In this document: positions 44,213 to 52,137 of the stretch, piece by piece | Numbering within the stretch: the stretch's first letter is position 1 | Layout of the letters: each line of letters starts with the position of its first letter | Assembly: GCA_965211995.1 (NCBI GenBank) | Contig: OZ243040.1 | Location: 310,001-374,000 of the forward strand | DNA: 64,000 nt | From: CAYFZO01 sp965211995 | Lineage (GTDB): Bacteria; Pseudomonadota; Gammaproteobacteria; Poriferisulfidales; Oxydemutatoraceae | Direction: 5' to 3' | Program-made: the position numbers and the translations under genes | The notes under the pieces: model-generated | The model's input: the letters and a program-made list of their open reading frames with translations, nothing else | Told to the model about the DNA's origin: nothing | The model's database searches: none

Positions 44213-44443
44213 ATGCCGGAATTTGATCAGGAACTCGACGCCTGCGGTCTCAACTGCCCGTTGCCGATTCTGCGCGCCAAGAAATCGCTCGCGTCCATGG
44301 GGCCGGGACAAGTGCTCCACATCATCGCGACCGACCCCGGCGCGGTGAAGGACTTCGAGGCGTTCTCCAGGCAAACGGGCAACGCCTTGCTCGAATCGCG
44401 CGAGGAAAGCGGCAAATTTTACTTCCTGCTGAAAAAAGCCTGA
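44213..44443 (+). CDS. tusA: Sulfur carrier protein TusA
   Basis: A 76-residue protein of the TusA/SirA family, which carries persulfide sulfur for tRNA 2-thiouridine and molybdenum cofactor synthesis. The invariant motif is present as LDACGLNCPLPILRAKKSL, with the sulfur-accepting Cys in CPLP, and the second half GQVLHIIATDPGAVKDFEAF is typical. ATG 44213 has AAAGGA nine bases upstream and gives the usual family length; the frame is open from 44165. Confidence 0.95.
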   Translation: MPEFDQELDACGLNCPLPILRAKKSLASMGPGQVLHIIATDPGAVKDFEAFSRQTGNALLESREESGKFYFLLKKA

Positions 44444-44505
44444 CGGCGAAACTCGCCTGCCTCCGAAAAGGCGCCGTGCGGCCGCGCCGCGCCGTTGCCG
44501 GGTAG

Positions 44506-45024
44506 ATGTCCGGGCCGTTCAACAAGCACGTTATATCGGTGCTGCTCGACAACGAGGCGGGGGTGCTGTCGCGCGTTGCCGGGCTGTTCTCCGCGCGCGG
44601 ATATAACATCGAGTCACTGACCGTCGCCGAGACCGACGACCCGACTCTGTCGCGCATGACGATCGTCACTTTCGGCGCCGACAACCTCGCCGAGCAGATC
44701 GAAAAGCAATTGAACAAGTTGGTTGACGTGGTCAAGGTGACGGACCTGAGCAAGCACGAGCACATAGAGCGTGAAATGCTGCTGGTCAAGGTCGAGTGCC
44801 CCGGCGGCGCCGACGGCCGCGCGCGCCTCGACCGTTTTGCGCACCACCACCACGCGGTGATCGTCGAGCACACCGGCGGCCTCAGCGTGCTCGAACTGGC
44901 CGCGCCTGCGTACGCCGTGGACGCCTTCGTCAAGGCGCTCAAGGAGTCCGGGTGGGATCTCCGCGAGATCGCGCGTTCGGGCGTCATCAGCCTCGGACGC
45001 GGCACTTTGACGTTGGGAATATAA
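44506..45024 (+). CDS. ilvH: Acetolactate synthase small (regulatory) subunit
   Basis: A 172-residue regulatory subunit for the first common step of valine, leucine and isoleucine synthesis. The N-terminal ACT domain is clear: HVISVLLDNEAGVLSRVAGL, then GYNIESLTVAETDD and the valine-site region. The C-terminal ALS-ss domain ends in REIARSGVISLGRG. Length matches IlvH/IlvN. It precedes ilvC. The large catalytic subunit gene, usually immediately upstream, is absent from this window; tusA occupies that position. Confidence 0.95.
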   Translation: MSGPFNKHVISVLLDNEAGVLSRVAGLFSARGYNIESLTVAETDDPTLSRMTIVTFGADNLAEQIEKQLNKLVDVVKVTDLSKHEHIEREMLLVKVECPGGADGRARLDRFAHHHHAVIVEHTGGLSVLELAAPAYAVDAFVKALKESGWDLREIARSGVISLGRGTLTLGI

Positions 45025-45178
45025 TGCCGTGCGACCGCGAACGCATTGGTGCGGGGAGACTTGAATGAATATCTGCCATGCCAGGGACGCCGGCCCGTCG
45101 CCGAGCAACAGCGGGGAAGTGGCGATAACGAATAGTAATGCCGCGCGCCCGCGAGCGCATTGATACGGGGAGACTTGA
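45020..45178 (+). repeat. Degenerate duplication of the ilvC start region, with a 32-codon mini-ORF
   Basis: The stretch from TAATGCCG through the ribosome-binding site and first codons of ilvC occurs twice, 114 bases apart. Both copies share CGGGGAGACTTGAATGAATA. The first copy opens a small frame, 45065-45163 (MNICHARDAGPSPSNSGEVA and 12 more residues), aligned to the ilvC N-terminus but diverged and stopped. It has the same ribosome-binding site as ilvC, so it may be translated as a leader peptide. Confidence 0.8.
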
Positions 45179-46195
45179 ATGAATATCTACTATGACAAGG
45201 ACGCCGACCTGTCGCTGATCAAGAGCAGGAAAGTGGCGGTCATCGGGTTCGGTTCTCAGGGGCACGCCCACGCGAGCAACCTGCACGACTCGGGCGTGGA
45301 CGTCGTGGTCGGCCTGCGCGCCGGCTCGTCTTCCGAAGCCAGGGCGCACGCCGCCGGTCTCGTCTGCGCGCCGGTCGCCGCGGCCGCGGCCGGCGCCGAC
45401 GTAGTGATGATGCTGATCCCGGACGAGAACCACCTCGACGTTTATCGCGATGAAGTCGAGCCGAACATCCGCCGCGGCGCCGCGCTCGGTTGCGCCCACG
45501 GCTTCAACGTCCATTTCGGCCGCGTCAAGCCGCGCTCAGACCTCGACGTGATCATGATCGCGCCCAAAGGCCCCGGCCATCTGGTGCGCTCGACTTACCT
45601 CAAAGGGCAGGGCGTGCCGACGTTGATCGCGGTCGCGCAGGATGCAAGCGGCGGCGCCCGTGCGCTCGCGCTGGCGTACGCCTGCGCCAACGGCGGCGGT
45701 CGCGCGGCGGTGATCGAGACCACCTTCCGCGAGGAAACCGAAACCGACCTGTTCGGCGAGCAGGCGGTGTTGTGCGGCGGCGCCACCGCGCTGATACAGG
45801 CCGGGTTCGAGACGCTGGTCGAGGCCGGCTACGCCCCTGAGATGGCCTATTTTGAATGTCTGCACGAACTCAAGTTGATCGTTGACCTGATCTACGAAGG
45901 CGGCATCGCGAATATGCGCTACTCGATCTCCAACACCGCCGAGTACGGCGACGTCACGCGCGGCCCGCGCGTCATCAGCGGTGCGGTGCGCGCGGAGATG
46001 AAACGGATCCTCGAGGAAGTCCGTTCCGGGAAATTCGCGCAGGAGTACATCGAGGAGAACGAACGGGGCGCGCAGCGGCTCAAGGCGGCGCGCGCCGAAT
46101 GCGCCGAGTCGCAGATAGAGAAGACCGGCGAGAAGTTGCGTTCGATGATGTCGTGGATCGCCGCCGAGCGCGTGGTGGATCAGAGCAGGAACTAG
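45179..46195 (+). CDS. ilvC: Ketol-acid reductoisomerase (NADP+)
   Basis: A 338-residue class I enzyme converting acetohydroxy acids to dihydroxy acids in branched-chain amino acid synthesis. The Rossmann motif is GFGSQGHAHASNLHDSG, followed by the 2'-phosphate-binding loop GLRAGSSS, IAPKGPGHLVR, and the metal-binding helices with ETTFREETETDLFGEQAVL and ECLHELKLIVDLIYEGG. Length is exactly that of short-chain KARI. ATG 45179 has GGGGAGA upstream. Confidence 0.97.
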   Translation: MNIYYDKDADLSLIKSRKVAVIGFGSQGHAHASNLHDSGVDVVVGLRAGSSSEARAHAAGLVCAPVAAAAAGADVVMMLIPDENHLDVYRDEVEPNIRRGAALGCAHGFNVHFGRVKPRSDLDVIMIAPKGPGHLVRSTYLKGQGVPTLIAVAQDASGGARALALAYACANGGGRAAVIETTFREETETDLFGEQAVLCGGATALIQAGFETLVEAGYAPEMAYFECLHELKLIVDLIYEGGIANMRYSISNTAEYGDVTRGPRVISGAVRAEMKRILEEVRSGKFAQEYIEENERGAQRLKAARAECAESQIEKTGEKLRSMMSWIAAERVVDQSRN

Positions 46196-46230
46196 CCCGC
46201 GTTTCCCGCGCGCGCAAATGACGAGGGAGG

Positions 46231-46262
46231 CCGCCTTGCTTTCAATGAACCGCCGGAGTATG
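46231..46262 (+). repeat. 32-bp dispersed repeat, inverted copy at 57278-57309
   Basis: The 32 bases beginning CCGCCTTGCTTTCAATGAAC are the exact reverse complement of 57278-57309. Both are intergenic and 11 kb apart. Exact identity over this length points to a mobile or recombining repeat family. Confidence 0.85.
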
Positions 46263-46296
46263 CACAGACTGCCGCCGCCCATGCCGGCTGCGGCCA

Positions 46297-46466
46297 ACTT
46301 CCAGTCCGGAAGGCGGCCAAAGGGAGAAGAACCGGCCGCCGAAGACCACTTCCCCCTTGAGGATGAGTCGGCCGGTTGCGGCCCGGCCGGTGGGGGGAAA
46401 CACGCAAGACGACACGGGTGGGTGCCGGAAGATAACGGGCCAACGCCGCACTGCCAACTGAAATTC
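46297..46466 (+). repeat. Dispersed RPE-like repeat, copy A
   Basis: Most diverged of four copies of a ~155-170 bp element (others at 51452, 53417 and 62762). Shared blocks: CCGGAAG near the 5' end, CCGGCCGGTGGGGGGAA-type middle, GGGTGCCGGAAGATAACG, and a 3' end that is an imperfect inverted repeat of the 5' end. One frame stays open and reads like the tpiA insertion (PAGGG, RR.G.VPED..PTPH). Confidence 0.75.
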
Positions 46467-46555
46467 GCCGCGGCCCGCGCCGCGACTCCGGCAACCGCCC
46501 CCATCAGCGTTATTGTCGTCCGCGCCCGCACGACCGCCGCGCCTCTTCGTGAGGA

Positions 46556-47335
46556 GTGCGGGTTGAGGCGGTGAAAAGCGGACACCATAGACGGCGCGGC
46601 ATCTACCTGCTGCCGAATCTGATCACCACCGCGTCGTTGTTTTTCGGCTTCTTCGCCGCGGTGCGCGCGCTCAACGGCGACTTCGAGAGCGCCGCGTTCG
46701 CGGTATTCGTGTGCGCGGTGCTCGACGGCCTCGACGGGCGGGTCGCGCGCCTGACCGGCACGGTCACCCGCTTCGGCGCCGAGTACGACAGCCTCAGCGA
46801 CGCGGTGGTGTTCGGTTTCGTGCCGGCGCTGACGGTCTATCTATGGGCTTTCTCCGCAATCGAACCGGAGCAGATATGGCACCGCATCGGCTGGCTGGCG
46901 GCGTTCTTCTACACCGCCTCGACGTTGCTGCGCCTGGCGCGCTTCAACACCCAGATCAGTTCCAGCGAGAAATATTTCTTCCGGGGCATGCCGAGTCCGG
47001 TCGCCGCGGTGCTGGTGATGTCGCTGATCTGGTCGTGGCAGGATTTCGGCTACGCCGGAGACCAACTCACCTGGCTGGTGCTGGGCGTCGTCGTCGCGGT
47101 TTCGGCGGCGATGGTCAGCAACCTGAGCTACTACAGCCTTAAGGGTTTGCATTTCAAAAACCGGGTACCGTTTATCGCGGTGCTCGCGGTCGTCGTCGGC
47201 TTCGTGATCGCGGCGGTGGACCTGCCGCGCTTTTTATTCTTCCTGTCGCTGATCTACGCGCTGTCCGGCCCGGTGATGCATATCGTCAGGCGCCTGCGCA
47301 AATCCCCGCTCCCCGCCGCCCGCCCCGATAAGTAG
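46556..47335 (+). CDS. pssA: CDP-diacylglycerol--serine O-phosphatidyltransferase
   Basis: A 259-residue integral membrane enzyme that makes phosphatidylserine, the precursor of phosphatidylethanolamine. The CDP-alcohol phosphatidyltransferase signature D-G..A-R...G.....D is present: LDGLDGRVARLTGTVTRFGA then EYDSLSD. Six to eight hydrophobic helices are visible, beginning with YLLPNLITTASLFFGFFAAV. The start is uncertain: GTG 46556 and GTG 46571 are both in frame with weak ribosome-binding sites. Placement between ilvC and leuA is common in betaproteobacteria and some gammaproteobacteria. Confidence 0.93.
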   Translation: MRVEAVKSGHHRRRGIYLLPNLITTASLFFGFFAAVRALNGDFESAAFAVFVCAVLDGLDGRVARLTGTVTRFGAEYDSLSDAVVFGFVPALTVYLWAFSAIEPEQIWHRIGWLAAFFYTASTLLRLARFNTQISSSEKYFFRGMPSPVAAVLVMSLIWSWQDFGYAGDQLTWLVLGVVVAVSAAMVSNLSYYSLKGLHFKNRVPFIAVLAVVVGFVIAAVDLPRFLFFLSLIYALSGPVMHIVRRLRKSPLPAARPDK

Positions 47336-47428
47336 CGCCGCAAGCGCAAGAGGCGGCAGAGGTGTAAAATTAAAGGTTGCGGAGAACGCGGAAGCGGCCC
47401 GCTCGCGGATTGACCGGAGGATCTTTCA

Positions 47429-47671
47429 ATGTTGGAAGAAGAGATTAAGATTTTTGACGCCAAACTCGGCGAATTCCTGACAACGCATGAGAACCAATTT
47501 GTCCTGATAAAGGCTAAGACGATAGAGTTTTTCCCGACCGAAGACGAAGCCGTTGAGTATGGGCTTCACCAATTTGGGGTTGCCGCTCACTTTCTCGTTC
47601 GGAAAGTCACCGGGGAACAGCCGAAAGTTGACATCCCCGCTCTCGCTATGGGTCTTCCCTTTGCAGGTTAA
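47429..47671 (+). CDS. Small hypothetical protein paired with a retropepsin gene
   Basis: 80 residues, no family recognised. GGAGGA lies seven bases before the ATG. The protein is acidic and soluble, with IKAKTIEFFPTEDEAVEYGL and FLVRKVTGE visible. Its stop overlaps the next start (TAATG), so the two form a two-gene unit. Base composition is clearly AT-richer than the flanking pssA and leuA genes, suggesting acquisition as a cassette. Confidence 0.7.
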   Translation: MLEEEIKIFDAKLGEFLTTHENQFVLIKAKTIEFFPTEDEAVEYGLHQFGVAAHFLVRKVTGEQPKVDIPALAMGLPFAG

Positions 47672-48157
47672 TGCCCGCTTTCAGTTACCGTTATAAGGAC
47701 CAATTTCGGCGACGGGACGGAAGCGAGGCCTCGCTTCATCCTCAACAGGTCTTACGAGTCGGCGGGCCTGAAATTCGCGTGGTGATCGGTATTTCCGAGC
47801 GTCTCGGCAAGTTGTATGCCGCACACCAGTTAGAGGTGCTTTCCCCTAAGGCCGGCTCGGCGCTTTTGGATACGGGCGCATCTCATAGTTGCATTGATAA
47901 TGATCCCGCTAAAGATCTTAAGTGGCCGGTTATAGACACAATAACAATGACAACCCTTGCGCACGCAGGATAGGCTGCTTCAATTTATTCTGATGGTTCT
48001 TTGGAGATCGTTGGCATCGGGAAAAACGAGAACGTTAAATTTGCGGGGGGCGGCCCTGAAAAAACAGGAAATCCAGGTTCTCATCGGGCGCGACGTCCTC
48101 TCCCTCGGCCTGTTTATTTACAACGGCATTGATGGATCGGTTTCTTTCGCGATATAG
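47671..48157 (+). pseudogene. Broken retropepsin-like aspartic protease gene
   Basis: The first part (47671-47973) contains the catalytic region SALLDTGASHSCID and ends at a TAG. The same frame then continues sensibly (AASIYSDGSLEIVGIG) for some 25 codons, after which homology moves to another frame (47957-48157) with QEIQVLIGRDVLSLGLFIYN. So one stop codon and one frameshift, probably at the G run near 48044-48050, separate the DTG half from the LIGRDVL half. The encoded pieces would match a ~160-residue single-domain retropepsin. Sequencing error could explain the frameshift but not easily the stop as well. Confidence 0.8.
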
Positions 48158-48543
48158 CAATAGACAAGTTATTAAAGAATGCACCGCAAGCGGGCCCAAG
48201 CGCGGTCGCGGCAACGGGAAAAGTAAAGGCGTGGCAATGTGAGAGGATGGACGCGCCGGCAAATTACAGGCCGGGGCGGCCGCTTGGCCGTTGCCGGTGC
48301 GTTGAATACCGGGCGATGAACCCGGAGCGACGCCCGATGCGTTGCGGCGGTCGCGCCGTCGCGCGGCCTGAGATCCACCGACAAACGCGCGTCTCGGTCG
48401 AACCGGACGGGGTTTTGCCGCCCGTGTCGTCCCGTTTTCCGCCGCCGTGACACGGGCGGTGTCGCTGTTTCCCCCGCCGCCGTTGATTGGCGCGGCCTGC
48501 CGGTGCCGCCGTATAATGCCGTGCTGTCTCCGGTGAATTGAAC
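48158..48543. promoter_or_regulatory. leuA upstream region with hairpin and -10 box
   Basis: No gene is supported. An 11-bp perfect inverted repeat, CCGCCCGTGTC (48418-48428) / GACACGGGCGG (48449-48459), with an 18-base loop lies about 85 bases before leuA. A TATAAT box is at 48512-48517; a TTGATT at 48483 is too far (23-base spacer) for a standard promoter. Confidence 0.55.
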
Positions 48544-50097
48544 ATGGCCATCAGCCGCAACAAACTGCTTATATTCGACACCACGCTGCGCGACGGCGAG
48601 CAAAGCCCCGGCGCCTCGATGACCGCCGAGGAGAAAGTGCGCATCGCCAGGGCGCTCGAAAAGATGCGCGTGGACGTGATCGAAGCGGGCTTTCCAATCG
48701 CGAGTTCCGGTGACTTCAAGGCGGTGTCCGCGGTCGCGAAAGCGGTGCGCGACAGCCGCGTGTGCGGGCTTGCGCGCGCGGTGGACAAGGACATAGAGCG
48801 TGCGCGCGAGGCGCTCAAGCCGGCCGCCGCTTCGCGCATACACGTGTTCATCGCGACCTCGCCGATTCACATGCGGGCCAAGCTCAGAATGGAACCCGAA
48901 CAAGTGCTCGAGCGCGCGGTCGCGGCGGTCAAACTCGCGCGCCGCTATACCGACGACGTCGAGTTCTCGCCCGAAGACGCGGGGCGTTCCGAAGAGGATT
49001 TCCTGTGCCGCGTGATCGAGGCCGCGATCACCGCCGGTGCGACGACGATCAACATTCCCGACACCGTCGGCTACAACGTTCCCGATCAGTTCGGGCGCAT
49101 GGTCGGCAACCTGATCGAGCGCGTGCCCAACGCCGACCGCGCGGTGTTCTCGGTGCACTGCCACAACGACCTCGGCCTCGCGGTCGCCAACTCGCTGTCG
49201 GCGGTGATGCACGGCGCGCGCCAGGTCGAGTGCACGATCAACGGCCTCGGCGAACGCGCCGGCAACGCCGCACTTGAGGAAATAGTGATGACCATACGCA
49301 CCCGCCGCGACGTGTTCGACTGCGACACCGGTCTCGATACCGTCTGCATCGTGCCGACCTCGCGCCTGGTCGCCGGCATTACCGGCTTTCCGGTGCAGCC
49401 GAACAAGGCGGTCGTCGGCGCCAACGCGTTCGCGCACGAGTCCGGCATCCACCAGGACGGCGTGCTCAAGCAGCGCGAGACCTACGAAATTATGCGCGCA
49501 CAGGACGTCGGCTGGCTTGAGAACCGCATCGTGCTCGGCAAGCACTCCGGGCGCAACGCGTTGCGCACGCGGTTCGAGGAACTCGGTATCGAGATCGGCG
49601 GCGACGACGAATTGAACGACGCGTTTGCGCGTTTCAAGGACCTCGCCGACAAGAAGCACGAGATCTACGACGAGGACTTGCAGGCGCTGGTGTCCGAAGC
49701 GGGCCTGGAGCACAATTTCGAGCACTACCGCCTGGTTTCGCTCAAAGTCACCTCGCAGACCGGCGAAACCCCGGACGCGGTGATTAAACTTAAACTCGGC
49801 GACGGTGAGCGGGTCGCCAACGCTTCGGGCAGCGGCCCGGTGGACGCCACGTTCAAGGCGATCGAGTCGCTGGTGGACAGCGGCAGCGAATTGCTGTTGT
49901 ACTCGGTCAACAACATCACGACCGGCACCGACGCGCAGGGGGAAGTCACCGTGCGCCTGAGCAGGAGCGGGCGCATCGTCAACGGCCTCGGCGCCGACAC
50001 CGACATCGTCATCGCTTCCGCCAAGGCTTATGTCAACGCTCTCAACAAACTGCAAAGCAAAGGCGGCCGCGCGCATCCGCAGTACGACCACATCTGA
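48544..50097 (+). CDS. leuA: 2-isopropylmalate synthase
   Basis: A 517-residue enzyme condensing acetyl-CoA with 2-ketoisovalerate, the first committed step to leucine. The HMG-CoA lyase-like barrel starts with FDTTLRDGEQSPGASMT and contains SPEDAGRSEEDFL, VGYNVPDQFG and the metal motif HCHNDLGLAVANS. GERAGNAALEEIVM and ESGIHQDGVLK follow. The C-terminal ~130 residues form the LeuA leucine-feedback dimer domain. I took ATG 48544; a TTG two codons earlier is less likely. The 3' end is partly duplicated just downstream. Confidence 0.97.
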   Translation: MAISRNKLLIFDTTLRDGEQSPGASMTAEEKVRIARALEKMRVDVIEAGFPIASSGDFKAVSAVAKAVRDSRVCGLARAVDKDIERAREALKPAAASRIHVFIATSPIHMRAKLRMEPEQVLERAVAAVKLARRYTDDVEFSPEDAGRSEEDFLCRVIEAAITAGATTINIPDTVGYNVPDQFGRMVGNLIERVPNADRAVFSVHCHNDLGLAVANSLSAVMHGARQVECTINGLGERAGNAALEEIVMTIRTRRDVFDCDTGLDTVCIVPTSRLVAGITGFPVQPNKAVVGANAFAHESGIHQDGVLKQRETYEIMRAQDVGWLENRIVLGKHSGRNALRTRFEELGIEIGGDDELNDAFARFKDLADKKHEIYDEDLQALVSEAGLEHNFEHYRLVSLKVTSQTGETPDAVIKLKLGDGERVANASGSGPVDATFKAIESLVDSGSELLLYSVNNITTGTDAQGEVTVRLSRSGRIVNGLGADTDIVIASAKAYVNALNKLQSKGGRAHPQYDHI

Positions 50098-50112
50098 GCA
50101 CGGGCTGTGCCG

Positions 50113-50223
50113 ATGATCGCGCCGTTTTCAAGACTTGTGCCAATGCTTTCGACAAACTGCAAAGCAAAGGCGCCCGCGCACATCCGCAGTACGACCCCGT
50201 CTGAACACGGGCTGTGCCGATGA
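50113..50223 (+). other. Duplication-derived 36-codon mini-ORF between leuA and the UDG gene
   Basis: Bases 50040-50125, the leuA 3' end through the UDG start, recur at 50147-50232, offset 107. The first copied start (ATG 50113) opens a 36-residue frame that ends in an ATGA overlap with the UDG start at 50220. It has no family resemblance. It may be translated and coupled to UDG, or be a meaningless remnant. Confidence 0.65.
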
Positions 50224-50915
50224 CCGCGCCGTCGCAGCGGCTGATTTATCTGAACGAGATCGGCGTTGACGTTTATGCGCGCCGCACCGCCCCGGCGGAC
50301 GCACCCGCCGCGCCGGCTGTGCAATCTCCCGCGCCCGATTCGCCCGATCACGAGGCTTGGCAGCGCCTCGAACGGCAGGTCAGCGGTTGCACCGTCTGCG
50401 GGTTGCACGCATCGCGCACCCGCACGGTGTTTGGCGTCGGCGACCGCAACGCCGACTGGCTGTTCGTCGGCGAAGCGCCCGGCTTTGAGGAAGACCGTCA
50501 GGGCGAGCCGTTCGTCGGACGCGCCGGGAAGTTGCTCGACAAGATGATCGCGGCGCTCGGCTTCGACCGCGGGCAGGTGTATATCGCAAATACGGTCAAA
50601 TGCAGGCCGCCCGAAAACCGCAATCCCCGCCCCGACGAACTCGCCGCCTGCAACGGTTACCTGCAGGGGCAGATTGACCTGATCCGCCCGCGCATCATCG
50701 TCGCGCTCGGTGGGGTTGCCGCGAACACGCTGCTTATGACCGAAGCACCGGTCGGGAAACTGCGCGGGCGCGTCTATTATTTCGGCACCACCGAAATTCC
50801 GCTGGTCGTGACCTACCACCCCGCGTACCTGTTGCGCTCGCCGCAGCAGAAAAAGGCGGCGTGGGAGGATTTGCAACTCGCGCAGCGCACCGTCGCCGAC
50901 GGAGCAGCCGCGTGA
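50220..50915 (+). CDS. Uracil-DNA glycosylase, family 4 (Fe-S type)
   Basis: A 231-residue DNA repair enzyme removing uracil from DNA. After a variable N-terminus (1-55) come the cluster cysteines CTVCGLH, the active-site block FVGEAPGFEEDRQGEPFVG, NTVKCRPPENRNP with a further cysteine, RIIVALGGVAA and the terminal TYHPAYLLR. These are diagnostic of type 4/5 uracil-DNA glycosylases, with family 4 favoured by the GEAPG..ED form. It overlaps rimI by GTGA, a common pairing in proteobacteria. Confidence 0.93.
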   Translation: MTAPSQRLIYLNEIGVDVYARRTAPADAPAAPAVQSPAPDSPDHEAWQRLERQVSGCTVCGLHASRTRTVFGVGDRNADWLFVGEAPGFEEDRQGEPFVGRAGKLLDKMIAALGFDRGQVYIANTVKCRPPENRNPRPDELAACNGYLQGQIDLIRPRIIVALGGVAANTLLMTEAPVGKLRGRVYYFGTTEIPLVVTYHPAYLLRSPQQKKAAWEDLQLAQRTVADGAAA

Positions 50916-51412
50916 GCGCGCGCCCCGAAGACTTTGCACGCGGCCTCGCGCCGCCGGGCGGACGCCCGTGCGCGTCCCGCGTCCGGCTGATGCAGCCCGC
51001 CGACTTCAAAGAGATCTCGGTGGTTGAAAATCGCGTCTATGATTTCCCGTGGAGCCGCAATGTGTTCATGTCCTGTTTCGGGCAAGGCTACGAGGGTCGC
51101 GTGGTCGAATGGAGCCGCGCAATCGTCGGCTACGGCATCATGCTGGTCGCCGCCGCCGAGTGCCATCTGGTCAACCTGTGCATAGACCCGACGTTCCAAA
51201 GGCGCGGATTGGGGCGCGGCCTGCTCAGAGCGATGCTCGACCGCGCTGTGTTTCTCGGAGCGAGGCGCGTGTTCCTCGAAGTGCGCCCGTCGAACGCGGC
51301 GGCGCGCGCGCTGTATGTCTCCGAGAATTTCCATGAAATGTCGCTGCGCAGAAATTACTACCCGACGCCGACCGGCCGCGAAGACGCGGTGGTGCTGACG
51401 AAATTTTTGTGA
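50912..51412 (+). CDS. rimI: Ribosomal protein S18-alanine N-acetyltransferase (RimI)
   Basis: A 166-residue GNAT acetyltransferase. The acetyl-CoA loop is QRRGLGRGLLRAML, preceded by the strand CHLVNLCIDP and followed by FLEVRPSNAAARALYVSENF, the standard RimI signature. GTG 50912 overlaps the UDG stop by four bases; the first ~25 residues are longer than usual, so a later start is possible. RimI acetylates the N-terminus of ribosomal protein S18. Confidence 0.9.
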   Translation: MSARPEDFARGLAPPGGRPCASRVRLMQPADFKEISVVENRVYDFPWSRNVFMSCFGQGYEGRVVEWSRAIVGYGIMLVAAAECHLVNLCIDPTFQRRGLGRGLLRAMLDRAVFLGARRVFLEVRPSNAAARALYVSENFHEMSLRRNYYPTPTGREDAVVLTKFL

Positions 51413-51451
51413 GGGCCGCCGCTTGCGCCCGGCCCCGCAAGTTTCGGGGGC

Positions 51452-51611
51452 GGCTTCCGGTTCGAAGCGCGGCAAAAGGAAAAGGGACAGGCATTGCGCG
51501 GCATCGCCCGATACTCAAACAAGACCGCCTTTTCAAAGGTAAGTCCACAGACGACGCGGATGGGCGCCGGAGGACGACGCGGCGGCGTCGCGCTTCAGGC
51601 TTGAACCCGGT
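51452..51611 (+). repeat. Dispersed RPE-like repeat, copy B
   Basis: Begins CTTCCGGTTCGAAGCGCGGC and ends GCGCTTCAGGCTTGAACCCG; the two ends are imperfect inverted repeats of each other. It shares GCAAAAGGAA and GGGCGCCGGAGGACGACG with copies C and D. The central part is diverged or replaced. It lies 40 bases after rimI. Confidence 0.8.
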
Positions 51612-51991
51612 TCCGCCCGGCCCCGCCCGGCGCAGCCGGGTCGGGAACGTGAACGAAATGTTGCGCCGGCAACTGCCCGCACTCTTGCGGTTTATCAGGT
51701 GACAACAAAGTGAACAAGGGCGATTGGGATGGCAACTGCCCCGCACCCTGGCGGCTTCTCAGGTGATGGAGCAAGCCCCGTGCCGGGTTCGGGACTGTCT
51801 CAACCGCCGCCCCGCGCCATTTTGAACTACCGCTTTCCTGCGAAAGTCATGGGGGTTGTGTAGGATGTTCCGTTGTCGCATTTTGGACTGAAAGTTGCTC
51901 GCGACTTGAACGGGGGTCTGCTTTCTCCGGCAAGCGCAGCCGGAGGCGGGGAGTGAACCGCCGTATTGCGTCGCATCCGATGAAATCCACA
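51612..51991. other. Spacer with a degenerate 62-bp direct repeat
   Basis: No gene is seen. GGCAACTGCCCGCACTCTTG and what follows, to CAGGTGA (51669-51702), recurs at 51731-51766 with several changes. The remainder is unremarkable. Confidence 0.55.
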
Positions 51992-52137
51992 GTGAAAGCG
52001 GTCTGCCGCCGTGCCAAGCGTGCGTCTCTCCCGCTGCAAGGCGCGCGCAGCGGATGGGTTCACAATGAAAGCGGTCTGCCGCCGCGCCAAGCGTGCGTCT
52101 CTCCCGCTGCAAGGCGCGCGCAGCGGATGGGTTCACA
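51992..52137 (+). repeat. Two 73-bp tandem copies of the MFS gene start
   Basis: Units begin at 51992 and 52065, and the third start at 52138 is the real gene. Each has (A/G)TGAAAGCGGTCT(G/C)CCGCCG at the start and GCGGATGGGTTCACA before the next start codon. The two complete units are almost identical. Because 73 is not a multiple of three, starts in adjacent units are in different frames. Confidence 0.92.

Noticed and set aside
46218..46574. A 118-codon frame before pssA
   Set aside because: Most of it is repeat copy A, and it overlaps the start of pssA; better explained as the repeat's open frame.
48483..48517. A full sigma-70 promoter for leuA
   Set aside because: TATAAT is good, but the nearest TTGATT is separated by 23 bases, too far for a normal promoter; only the -10 box is reported.
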